Positions 1 to 13,163 of a DNA stretch of 64,000 nt are shown one piece after another. The translations under genes and the position numbers were made by a program. Under the pieces are notes generated by a model that ran no database searches, was not told the DNA's origin, and was given only the letters and a program-made list of their open reading frames with translations. How positions within the stretch are numbered: position 1 is the first letter of the stretch; each line of letters starts with the position of its first letter. The DNA is from Diospyros lotus (Eukaryota; Streptophyta; Magnoliopsida; Ericales; Ebenaceae), in assembly GCF_014633365.1 (NCBI RefSeq), contig NC_068352.1, positions 31,467,310-31,531,309 on the forward strand, given 5' to 3'.

Positions 1-87
1 AATTGACATCAAACACAATGCACTAAGAAACTGTCAACAATTCAAATCGAACACTGAAAAACAGACAGAGATAGCTGGAAGCCCTAC

Positions 88-93
88 TTTATT
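88..93 (-). terminator. Poly(A) signal AATAAA, GSTU1-A
   Basis: AATAAA on the minus strand, about 100 bases beyond the ancestral GSTU1 stop position. It is conserved at 29747-29752 and 57709-57714 in the other two copies, which supports a shared 3-prime end. Confidence 0.45.
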
Positions 94-253
94 ATGAGCC
101 ACTCTTCACAACAGCAAGACGATGAAGAGGGGAGTGAGAAGGGCCAAGACATTCGCACCATTCATAACCATATCTATTCCAAAGCAGATCTTCTATTGGC
201 TGGGCGTGAGCTTCTCTCTGAGCTCCAAAATGAAGTCAAAGAACTTCTGCTGA

Positions 254-1421
<1,168 letters not shown>

Positions 1422-1456
1422 CTAGCTGTGTTTGCTTGCTAGTGGGTTCCAGTGAG

Positions 1457-1464
1457 TATTTATA
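1457..1464 (-). promoter_or_regulatory. TATA box of GSTU1-A
   Basis: TATAAATA on the minus strand, 48-55 bases upstream of the ATG at 1409. It is conserved in all three GSTU1 copies. Confidence 0.6.
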
Positions 1465-1577
1465 GGAGAGATTTGATGGGCCATGGCTCCAACATGGGAA
1501 CTGCGAAAATTTTCAGTCACTGGTACTGGAATATTTTGCCGTTAGATTTTCTTTATTTCTGGGTTCGCATCGGGATC

Positions 1578-1594
1578 TGTCATTGCGTGCGTCA
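1578..1594 (-). promoter_or_regulatory. as-1/ocs-like element upstream of GSTU1-A
   Basis: Minus-strand TGACGCACGCAATGACA: two TGAC cores 12 bases apart, the spacing of the as-1 element bound by TGA bZIP factors. It lies about 115-130 bases upstream of the TATA box and is conserved in copies B and C. As-1 elements control many plant tau GST genes, so xenobiotic or salicylate induction is a reasonable inference. The second core is TGACA rather than TGACG. Confidence 0.45.
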
Positions 1595-1743
1595 TGTCTC
1601 TATATCGTATCCATTTAAATTTCTTCCCTTTTGAGTGCCGTCGGACAACCGTCGGAAGACTGGCTCCGGGAACCACACACGTTTAATTTGTTGTCTACTA
1701 CATTGACAATGACATTTTTACAGTGAGATTTGACTCTAGAAAA

Positions 1744-1772
1744 GGTCAACTTTTTACACAAAAAACGGTCAA
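1744..1772 (-). promoter_or_regulatory. Paired W-box cores upstream of GSTU1-A
   Basis: Two minus-strand TTGACC motifs (1744-1749 and 1767-1772), about 340-360 bases upstream of the start codon. They resemble WRKY-binding W-boxes, a short motif that also occurs by chance. Unit 2 keeps both (31409-31414 and 31434-31439). Confidence 0.3.
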
Positions 1773-1853
1773 CGCCTTTTTGCCAACATTTCACTTCAAA
1801 CCAAAATAAAAATAGCTCCTTGTAGTTTGCATAGTGGGAATGATATTTTGTAT

Positions 1854-2276
1854 AGAGTCGCTCTATAGGACCGTCGAGTCTTCAAAGCGGCTCATAGAAA
1901 GGGGGCAAAATGATGATTTTGCCCTGCCCGCTTTGCAAATTTGCAAAGCGGGCCACTGCCCCCCCTCGCTTTGCACCTCTCTTGCTTGCCATGGCCGCCA
2001 CTCGCTTCTCCACTGTGCCTCGTTGCAGTCCCCCGGCCTCGCCTCCGTCGTCGCACCTCGCCGACGGTCGCTGCATCGACTGTTGGCAATGGCGACGAGG
2101 CCGGGCGAATGCAGCGAGGCGCGACGGAGAGGCGAGCGGCGGCCATGGCAGGCAAGGGAGGCGCAGAGAGGGGGGAATCCATGGGAGGGAGAAAGCAGGG
2201 CGTAGGGGCAAAATGGTCTTTTTGCCCCCTTTCGGTAAGCCCGTTGGTAAACCCGTCGGGCTCTCTAACATTTTCC
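1854..2276. mobile_element. GC-rich foldback (MULE-like MITE) element, unit 1
   Basis: A 423-bp insertion flanked by a 9-bp direct repeat ATTTTGTAT (1845-1853 and 2277-2285). Unit 3 lacks the insert and has a single target copy. The outer arms are imperfect inverted repeats, including GAAAGGGGGCAAAA and its complement. The inner GC-rich arms (CTTGCCATGGCCGCC and its complement) also pair, so nearly the whole element can form one long hairpin. A 9-bp duplication fits Mutator-like elements. The open frames inside are by-products of GC richness and symmetry. Confidence 0.75.
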
Positions 2277-2411
2277 ATTTTGTATAATGTAAAGGGTGTG
2301 TAATTAATTTAAAATCAATCATCACAACTCTATTAGCTTTGTCTCTTTTGATATAATTTTTGATACTCAAGTTAGTATAGTAAAGAAGCAATAAATGTGT
2401 ATAAATATTAT

Positions 2412-3232
2412 TGTTGGGTTTGTGTTTCCTAATGAGGTTCAAGGCAATGACAATGATTCGGATTAACTTTATAGGCTTCGACTCGAGATTGAAGTGACGA
2501 TTTAATACTCTTGTTGGCAGCCTAAATAGAAGTCAGGCCATAAGCCTATAACCCTTTCTTTGGAGGAGAAATAGGTCTTGGCCCATTTTCTCAAAAAAGA
2601 AGGAAAACCCATTACCCCAGGCTTCCCATATATAAGGGATTTGTTCCCTTATTTGTGCCTTGTGTATGGCGGCCGATTGTGTTCTCCCTTTCCCCTTCAC
2701 ACGACTGATCGTGCCTTACCTCCTTCCTTGTATAGCCAAATCTTCATGGGTTGTTTTCTTTCTTGGTCTATCAATCATTTCCTTGTTGAGTGTCATGCAT
2801 TTCCTTATTCATCTTGGACGATTTTGAATGAGGTGTATTTATAGGGATCGATCGCCTCTTGTATGGTAAGTTGTTCTTGGCCATTGTTGAACCCATATCT
2901 TCGTGATTACTTTATTCCTTTGGGGATCCTATTATGTGTGGAAGCTTGCTTGACTTGGTGAAGGGTGTTGATCGATCGAGAGGCTTAGGGGTTTGAGGTT
3001 TTCGGTTCTTTGGGGGTTCGGGTTCCTTTGTGGCTTGGTGTCCATGTTATTGGAGTTACCTAAATGGTGTTGACGAGCCCAAAACTGAGCCTTGATCCAT
3101 TATCAATGTGACTGCCATTCGTTGGCCCGAACAAGAAGTTTACTTCGTGTTCTTCTTGTTGCTGTTATCAGTTTACTCTTTTGATTTTGGTTTTGTGCAT
3201 TAACCTGTTTTGAAGGTGTTTCCGCCCCAACA
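2412..3232. mobile_element. Putative solo LTR, 821 bp, unit 1
   Basis: Starts TGTTGGG and ends CCCCAACA, so the termini are TG...CA inverted repeats. A TATA-like ATATATAAGG lies inside, as in an LTR promoter. The block is absent from unit 3, where flanking sequence is continuous, and present at identical length in unit 2. I could not find a clear 5-bp target duplication, so element class and exact ends are inferred. Confidence 0.55.
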
Positions 3233-3724
3233 ACTGTGAATTTTGTAATTTAGCTATAGGGATTTTGTGATATAAGCAAGGTGGCTGAGAAGTTCAGAGT
3301 TATCATATTCAAAATTCTTGAGCTTGATTATCTTGACTTGGAAGCGAATTTCTCAGACTAGATAGAGATGGACTCAAATTCGTCGAAAACAAAGTGAGTC
3401 AAAATATTTGAAGTTATTTTTTATATTTATGTGCTCGCTTATCTCGAGTTGGCAGAGAACTTATCGAACTATATAGAGATAACACTTGTCTTGAATTCTT
3501 TAGAAAAGAGATAAATGAAAATATCTAGAGTTTATTTTCAATTACTCTCATGTTCGGTGATCTGAAACTAATAAAAAGTTGTCCAAACGAGAAGAATAAA
3601 TACTGAGCTTAGATTCTTCAAAATGTGAATTTAGGAGTTAGATATTGGTAGTTATATTTCAAAATTAAATTGAATGAAAGGATACATGTCATATTTCTAT
3701 TAGTTATTGATAAAGACATGTGAC
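3233..3724. other. Unassigned intergenic DNA
   Basis: Shared by all three units (32901-33384; 59600-60085). No sustained open frame or known motif. It may be part of an old retroelement together with the cassette and the TATA-bearing region to the right. Confidence 0.3.
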
Positions 3725-4430
3725 AAGACTAGATTGGTTAATATTTTGGGGCAACTTAATAATTTTTCTTTTTTGGGTATTTCCCCATTAGTGTGTTATA
3801 TAATATATGAGATTGGTTGATCTTATAGGACAGCTTAGTAATTTTCCTTTCTTTGGGTATTACCTGTTCAATGCGTTATATAATACAAAGAGTGTGTTAA
3901 CTTACCTGTTTGTAATGAAATGAGTTGGGTTAAACTCTATTTCTTTTTTCTTTTTCTTACTCTCCTCTCCTGTATTGCCGACCATAATTAAGAAAAATAA
4001 TAACATAAATATATTTACAAATTTAACCTTATCACCATCAACAACAACCTATTAGTTTCGGCACTAAAATTTTCTATTGACATGGATTCTCTAGAACAAA
4101 AAAGATATATATATATATTAATCAATCAAGACAAAAGCAAGAAACCAGGGTTTATTTGTTGACTATAATTCCAGAAATGTTTTCTATTTTGAAATCAGGA
4201 AAATTGACAAGTTTGGGAATACTAATGCTCATTTCAACCGTCCAGAAGGGAAAAAGAAAACAAGCCTCTACACCATGCATGAGATGAGATAGGGTCTCTG
4301 TTGGAAGGGACAATCTGATATATGAGACTCTCATAAGCTCAAGAATATAATAGTAATTCTAGTCTATTATAATTGTACTTTAAGGAAATTGATATGTTAT
4401 TCACGTCGAACAATCCTATGTTGCCTGGTA
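3725..4430 (+). repeat. Promoter/leader/small-ORF cassette, copy a, unit 1
   Basis: First of two tandem copies. It comprises an AT-rich block with GAGATTGGTTGATCTTA and GTTATATAATA motifs, a pyrimidine-rich leader, an A/C-rich CACCATCAACAACA segment, then an ATG context ACATGGATTCTC. The small ORF (MDSLEQK...) is broken here by a TATATA expansion. Copy b follows at about 4440 and a third, ORF-less copy at 8443. Confidence 0.55.
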
Positions 4431-4439
4431 GGGGGGAGG

Positions 4440-5062
4440 GAGAGTAATTTTCTGGTACAGCTTAGTAATTTTCTAAGATATGAGATTGGTTAATTTTCTG
4501 GGACAGCTTATTATTTTTTGTTTTTGGTATTTCCCCATCAGTGCGTTATATAATATGAGATTGGTTGATCTTATTGGACAGCTTAGTAATTTCTCTTTTT
4601 TTGAGTATTATCTTGTCAATGTGTTATATAATACAAAGGGTGTGTTAACTCGCCTGTTTGTAATGAAATGAGTTGGGTCAAATTTTATTTTTCTTCTCTT
4701 TTTCTTACTCCCCTCTCTGCTGTATTGCCGACCACCATCATTTGACTCTACAAAAATAAAGACTATAATACAAATGAAATTTTTTTAATTAAGAAAAATA
4801 ATAACATAAATGTAGTTACAAATTTAACCTCATCACCATCAACAACATGGCTTCTCTGGAACAAAAAAGTAATAATAATCAATCAGGACAAAAGCAAGAA
4901 ACCAGGGTTTATTTGTTAACTACAGTTCCAGAAATGTTTTCCATTTTGAAATCAGGAAAATTGACAAGTTTGGGAATGGTAATGCTCATTTCAGCCGTCT
5001 GGAAAGTAATTATAGTCTATTATAATTGTAGTTTAAGAGGATTGATATGTTGTTCACTTTAA
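4440..5062 (+). repeat. Promoter/leader/small-ORF cassette, copy b, unit 1
   Basis: Second tandem copy of the block at 3725. Unit 3 has only one such copy, so the duplication arose in the ancestor of units 1 and 2. This is the only unit-1 copy whose ORF reads cleanly. Confidence 0.55.
4847..5062 (+). CDS. Small ORF of unknown function in the repeated cassette
   Basis: 71 codons, starting MASLEQKSNNNQS and containing ETRVYLLTTVPEMF and KLTSLGMVMLISAV. The ATG sits in a strong plant context (AACAACATGGCT) after an A/C-rich leader. The unit 3 copy (60447-60602, 51 codons) conserves most of the peptide. The unit 2 copy at 34482 is frameshifted by one extra A, and the copies at about 4081 and 33751 are interrupted by TA repeats. 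I do not recognise the family. It could be a captured first exon, a retroelement leader ORF or chance. No transcript evidence is visible. Confidence 0.25.
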   Translation: MASLEQKSNNNQSGQKQETRVYLLTTVPEMFSILKSGKLTSLGMVMLISAVWKVIIVYYNCSLRGLICCSL

Positions 5063-6502
5063 ATAACCTATGTTGTCCGACGTGAGTCTCACTTGGGAGG
5101 GGGGAGAGGGGGGGGGGGATAACGTGTGCAGCTAGGGGGAGAGTGTTGGGGGCGGGGGTAAGGATCGCGTTGGGCAACATATCAATTCCGTATAGTTTAA
5201 TTGTAGTTATTATTTACAATTAAGAGTAGTTATTTATAATGAAATAGTAAAAAAGTAGTGAAAATAGTGATAACTACTCTACAAAACTATTAGATGGCTT
5301 TGTATATAAAGGTATAACCCACAATGCTGATTTTCATCACATTAGAATTGAATGAATATTTCTAAATTCTCGTTGGTCCATCGTTTTTCTATTTTTCCCT
5401 ACTTTTTGTCTATTTCTCTATCATGTCTTTAGTTTTTCCCCTATTATTCTATTGTCTCTCCTTCATTTTTTTTTTTATTCCTCCCTTAATTCCTATTCTA
5501 TTTTCAAAGCAAACACTACTTAAATCTAAGGTCCTGACATCATGACATCAGAGGTAACCGAGGTATAAAAGGCCATCAACCGTAGCTAAATGGGTAATAA
5601 GAAATATTCTCTCACATTAGCCATTCTTTTGTTTCCTTCTTTATCCTAAGCCAACCTCACTTCTTATACTTGAACACCGGAGAGGCTGCTTAGAATAACG
5701 CACCAAGGCAGTTATTCTCCCACATAGGATTCAGGCCATTTTCCTGAAGGTGCGCCCAGCCACATCTTCAGGATCATAATAAATTCAAGAAGGCACAGCA
5801 CAAACCCTAATATTAATGTTTTTGACATCTAAGTGTATGGCATATGTCATACTCTTCTAGCACAAACAAAAAGAGAACTGCCATCTTTTCATACACCCCA
5901 TCAGTCTACTCTCAACCTCTGGCAAATATTCAGAACCTATTAACACCTAATAGTGATCAAAACGCCAAGCATAATGCAGGACAGGAGGTCTTACACAATC
6001 TATCCAAACTTTTAACTAAAGAAATTAATGTTCAGGGTGCAACTAATCCAGACTAGTGTTCTGGACTAATTTCATTTATAAACCATTCTTTGGCAGTATA
6101 TGATGCATATCTGAATTAATGAAATACAGAAGAATACTAGCTTCCCAGTAGATGAGAGGACAATTCCAATTATTTTTTTCATTTTCTGTTCCATTTTTTG
6201 GAAGTAAAAAGACTGAATTAATATAGATCCAAGATCACCATTCCAACCACATTTTTATGGGAAAATTCAATGCATCCATAAAATGAGGATGGTATACCAA
6301 CCTCCATAGTTGCAAATGAGAAAAAAACTTTCAACAATCTGTCTAACTCGGCCCTTTAATCTCAAGTTTGACCAGTGAGGCACCTATATACCAATTGATG
6401 AAACATCAAATGAATATGAATCCATGTCAACTGTCAAATATTAGGAGAAGAAAGAACACAAAACCAGAAAAACCAACCTTGGCATCAATGAAGTGTGACA
6501 AG
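5063..6502. other. Intergenic DNA with a TATA-bearing LTR-like segment
   Basis: Around 5520-5830 there is a promoter-like TATAAAA (5564-5570), followed by transcribed-looking sequence ending in a short frame (MSYSSSTNKKRT, about 5844-6056). All three units share it (TATA at 35189-35195 and 61644-61650). It resembles an LTR promoter region, but I could not place LTR ends. A G-run (5099-5120) and AT-rich filler make up the rest. Confidence 0.3.
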
Positions 6503-6892
6503 TGTCACATTCCAAGGTAGTATTTGTAATTTTGATTTTAGTTTCTATTTTTAATTTCTATTTCTATTATGGCTATTTGTCAATTAAAGGATGTTAGAAT
6601 ATTTTCTCATTTTGTTCTATAGCTAAGGTGGTTACAATCTTTGTCCTGTAGTTAAAGTAGTTGCAAACATGAGCCTATATATTAAGCAACAGTCTGATGT
6701 TAGAATTCATGAATGATATTGATTAATATCTTATAATTCTCTCTAATCTTCTTTTTCTCTCAATAATCTCTTCTCCCATTTTCTTGAATACTCTTATTTT
6801 CTTATTGTTTCTCTCTAATATTTCCTTCTAAATTCTCTACTAATCTTCTGAAATTCCCTTTCACATCATAGTTCAACCCTAGGGGTGTGACA
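6503..6892 (+). mobile_element. 5-prime LTR of a Ty3/gypsy relic, unit 1
   Basis: 390 bp, beginning TGTCACATTCC and ending GGGTGTGACA, perfect 7-bp terminal inverted repeats (TGTCACA/TGTGACA). It is followed at once by a degenerate tRNA-Met primer-binding site and then a gag relic in the same orientation, which identifies it as a 5-prime LTR. No 3-prime LTR was found; the element is truncated after gag. Confidence 0.7.
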
Positions 6893-6893
6893 A

Positions 6894-6909
6894 CCAATAT
6901 CAGAGTAGC
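6894..6909 (+). other. Degenerate retrotransposon primer-binding site
   Basis: CCAATATCAGAGTAGC directly follows the LTR end. The usual initiator tRNA-Met site is TGGTATCAGAGC, so the ATCAG core is kept and several positions are changed. Unit 2 reads CCGATATCAGAGTAGC, unit 3 CCAATATCAAAGTAGC. Confidence 0.55.
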
Positions 6910-8290
6910 TAGGTGATTCCCAACCAATTAGTTCATACATTCAGGTGAGCAGCAAATTCTAAGCAATCAGAATTCTCGACAGTTTAAGACAAAAGTGTAC
7001 ATTGATTAGGATTGGTGAGTTAGAGATCACCTGGGTGAAGATGACTGATTTGATTTTTCCAACAAATTGGTAGCAAATGAACCCTAGACCGTCTGGGCCC
7101 AAACTCGGCCCTCTTCTTAGGCCCAATCTCGGCCCTTCCTCTAGACCCATCCCTGGTCCAGCGCCAGCCTGCCATGACATCATTGTGACTCTTACTGGAT
7201 ATCCGCGCAGCCATCTCAGATTCTATCCTCATTAATGGCAGATTTCATCTACATTAATGAGGGTCCCGTCGCTACGGGTGCTGGATAGTCAGTCCTATCA
7301 CCTGCAAACGCACGTCTCATGCATGCAGGAGTACACCTCCTCCTTCTATATCAGCCAGCTCTCTTCAGAGTCAAGGTATGTTCTCACCTCTGACCTACTA
7401 ATATACTGTCTCATCTTACTCTCTTATTCACTCAACCGTCAGAGTGTTTTTAGGTGCCAGCCGCCTCCTAGATGGACCCGTCGCAGGAGCCCGCGCCCCG
7501 GCTCCGATCCTCCTATTTTTGGTCAGGAATGAACAAACCCAATGATGACAGAAGGGACACGGATAAAATAATTAGAGTCACGGTTGGATGCGATGGAACT
7601 AGGCGTTCAACAGAACCAAGAGTAGATAAATGGGAGATTAGAAACGATGGAGCTTGGCTTCCACCAGACCCAAGAAGAAGTGAGTCGAGGTCGAGCGAAA
7701 ACGATGGTAGTGGAGAGAAACCTGAGAGAAGATTTCTCCCATCTCTGAGAGAAATTTTCAACGTTTGGGCAACAACTAAGCACAATCTTGACCCTGTTCT
7801 CCAGGCTTTCGAAAGCGAGCTTGCCAATGGATTTTTCCCTGAGTACCAACCTAGCTTCAATACTTGTAGGGGGTTGATTTGGACATTACACTCTAGACTA
7901 AGCAATGGCAAAGGAGCCACTCGAGTTGAAGATTGAACCAGTGGTGAGGGGTGCTGAGGCCCATCAAAATCCGATTCCTATGCCAATACTTGACATCCCA
8001 ACGTTCGAAAGAGATAGCCCGAGATGGGCTGTTCTCATGTGTGAATAGTTTTTTTTTGTTTTATCAATATTGAGTGGCGGAAGAGCAGAAGGTAAATGTA
8101 GCGGTGACATACCTTAATGACACTAGGGATATATGGTTTTAAGGGTGGAGTCGAGAAAGAATAATCTTAAGTTGGCTGGAGTTTGTAAAAGGATGGTGTA
8201 GGAGATTTAGAGAAAGGAAGATGGTAGGCATTCTGGAAGAATTTAACAAAATGTGCCAAGATATCTGAAGTTTATTATGCCAATAAAAAC
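6910..8290 (+). pseudogene. Ty3/gypsy gag relic, unit 1
   Basis: Leader plus gag fragments. After the nested LTR, the frame reads MMTEGTRIK, LESRLDAMELGVQQNQE and RLETMELGFHQTQEE, broken by stops. This is the N-terminal coiled-coil typical of plant gypsy Gag, and the better preserved unit 3 copy confirms it. Further on there are degenerate pieces of the capsid domain (an LDIP-like segment, aromatic FF region, LKEFNKM-like end). It stops near 8290; protease, RT and integrase are absent. It cannot be functional. Confidence 0.65.
7085..7535 (+). mobile_element. Solo LTR nested in the gag leader, unit 1
   Basis: A 451-bp insertion flanked by AACCC (7080-7084 and 7536-7540). Unit 3 has the uninterrupted site (GAACCCAATGATGG). 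The right end is CA. The left end is TA, probably a decayed TG. Inside is a pattern common in plant gypsy LTRs: a splice-donor-like AAGGTATGTTC, then CAACCGTC and AGGTGCCAGCCGCC near the end. Unit 2 carries the same insertion. Confidence 0.6.
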
Positions 8291-8442
8291 TCGTTCGAAT
8301 CAAATGGGGATAAATATTGAGCTTAGATTCTCCGAGAAGAGGATTGTGGAGTTAAATATTGGTAATTATACTTCGAAACTAAGCTGGATGAAAAGACACA
8401 TATAGGCTCACTTAGTTATTGATTTGTTGATAAAAGACATGT

Positions 8443-8800
8443 GATAAGATGAGATTGGTTAATTTTTTGGGACAACTTGGTAATTTTTCTTTTTTTCGGT
8501 ATTTTCCCACCAATGTGTTATATAATATGAGATTGGCGACATATTTTTTGGGTATTATCTGGCAAATGTTTTATATAATAGAAAGAGTGGGTTAACTTAT
8601 TTGTTTGTAATGAAATGAGTTGGGTCAAACTTTATTTTCTTTTTCTTACTCTCCTCTCTGCTGTATTGCCGACAATCATTTGACTCCACAAAAATAAAGA
8701 CTATAATACAAATGAAATTTTTTAATTAAGAAAAATAATAACATAAATATATTTATAAATTTAACCTTATCACCATCAACAACAATCTATAAGTTTCGAC
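8443..8800 (+). repeat. Cassette copy c (leader without ORF), unit 1
   Basis: Third copy of the block seen at 3725 and 4440, up to CACCATCAACAACA, after which the sequence diverges and the small ORF is missing. Unit 1 has lost about 26 bases around GAGATTGG (8527-8540) that unit 2 keeps at 38083-38125. Confidence 0.5.
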
Positions 8801-9301
8801 ACCATTGTTGTTAAATTCTGATTCAACGCATACGATTTTATGCATCGAAAATCCCTTAACGATTCAAATCACATGCAAAATCGAAATTGGGGTAAAATTT
8901 CATATAATCAGGATTTAAATTGATAAAATCAGAATTATTGTTTTTCTTTATATTAAATTATGACTTAATGAGAATTTATAATATACATGAACTAATATTT
9001 AGAGTTATGACTTAATGAATAAATGTTGATAAGCGATAGATTTAAATATAATATTTAAAATTTTTATATTATTTAATATTTTTAAAATTAATAGATAAAA
9101 TAATTTTGAAATAAATACATATATTTTACTTATAATAAGAAATAATTAATTTATTAAATCATATTAATTCATTTTTTTATAAAATCATAGTATTATAAAA
9201 ATATATTTATAAAAATTAAAAAATATTTTTAACTATTTCTAAAATCTTACAATTTTATAATCTAATTTTATCGATCCTTTTTGAATTCTATTTAAAATCT
9301 C
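8801..9301. other. AT-rich DNA joining the receptor-kinase fragment
   Basis: Strongly AT-rich, no credible gene. It directly abuts the truncated end of the kinase fragment at about 9301, so this junction marks the break that removed the rest of the kinase. Confidence 0.4.
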
Positions 9302-9869
9302 GATTTTCTGCTGCGCCAAGAGCAATCCTATATCGGGCATTCCAGTCCAATAAGCAGGCTTTCCCATTCCCATGGAGTTGCTCGCCTAGGCTGCCGTTGG
9401 CCATGCACTCATACAACAGAACGTTCGAGTCTTGGTGATAGCAGAAGCCATGGAGCTTGACAATGTTGCGGCGCCTAATCATTCCAAGGGTCAATATCTA
9501 AGCTTGGAAGCTGCTATCAACACTAGCTCCTTCTCCGCGAGATTTCAACTTTTTAACAGCAATCACGTCGCCGCTACCCATGACAGCCTTGTAGACTGTA
9601 CCGCAGGCTCCCCTGCCTACAACCGCACTTTCTGAGAAATTCCCGGTAGCTTCCGCGAGGTCCTGATATGTGAAACCTTCCTTTGGGAAGTAATAATTCT
9701 CTAACACATTGGGTTTCGCTTGATTTTCAAGTGCAGCAAAAGCAGGCTGCCTGCCTCTTATAATCCAACAAACACATACTGTCAAAACCAAAGAGATCAA
9801 TCCCACAATCACAGAATTTCCAGTTCTCCAACCGCACCACCTAGAATCTTTGGTGCTCCCTTCCCTTGG
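9302..9869 (-). pseudogene. Truncated LRR receptor-like kinase fragment, unit 1
   Basis: Minus-strand frame closely resembling the Arabidopsis At1g17230-type LRR receptor kinase, from memory of that family. In order: a short extracellular juxtamembrane piece (STKDSRWCGWRTGNS), one transmembrane helix (VIVGLISLVLTVCVCWII), FTYQDLAEATGNFSES, glycine loop GRGACGTVYKAV, and AVKKLKS with the ATP-binding Lys. An in-frame TAG (9498-9500) replaces the expected Glu, then RRRNIVKLHGFCYHQDS and LLDWNARYRIALGAAE follow. It stops before the HRD catalytic loop. Another in-frame TAG lies at 9870-9872. There is no ectodomain and no catalytic core. The internal TAG recurs in unit 2, so it predates the duplication. 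Confidence 0.85.
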
Positions 9870-9872
9870 CTA

Positions 9873-10493
9873 TATGAAACTCCTCTGGTGCTGTCATGTA
9901 CAGCTCTGGTCATATTAAAGTCTATAGCGTTCGCCAATAATCAGTCCATTTTATTAGTGCAATTTTCACTTTTCTGCAGAACACTGCATATAACTGTGCC
10001 CACTAAATATGGCAATACGTTTGGGTCTCTCTTCAATCAATCCATATACTTTTTAGATGGTTGACACTATAATGACCAGTTTAATGTGCAGACCTCAAGG
10101 GTCGAGTATTTCAATCCCTTTCAATTCTTTTGTCACACTTTGCACTATTTTCCTATACCTTCCCATATTTTCCTTCAATTCCAAACAATGTCACCAGGGC
10201 AAGAGAACTTGCCAGACCCAATTGAAATAGCCAAAAAATGAAATTGAAACAGTAGACTGCTTGAATTTCTCAACATTTTCCGGGGAAATAAACACTGCTT
10301 CATGCAAAGCATACACACAAACACATAAACCACTGTTTAGAAAACAAAAATCTTTTACATGGCCTGTGCCCAGAACACACATTTAAGTGTATCCATTTAT
10401 TAAAGAGGAAAACTAACACGTCCTCAACAGCAAAAAGTTCAAGAACTTCCAGAGCCAATCAACACCAAACTTGAAAGCACCTCAAATCCAGAG
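9873..10493. other. Spacer between the kinase fragment and GSTU2-A
   Basis: Moderate composition, no coding frame I can support. The left part may be degenerate sequence upstream of the kinase fragment. The right part is the 3-prime flank of GSTU2-A. Confidence 0.3.
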
Positions 10494-13160
<2,667 letters not shown>

Positions 13161-13163
13161 AAT

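Noticed and set aside
1892..2442. Overlapping 120-186 residue open frames on both strands over the GC-rich element
   Set aside because: They lie in and around a foldback transposon, occur in several frames at once, and have Arg/Ala/Pro-rich composition produced by GC-rich inverted repeats.
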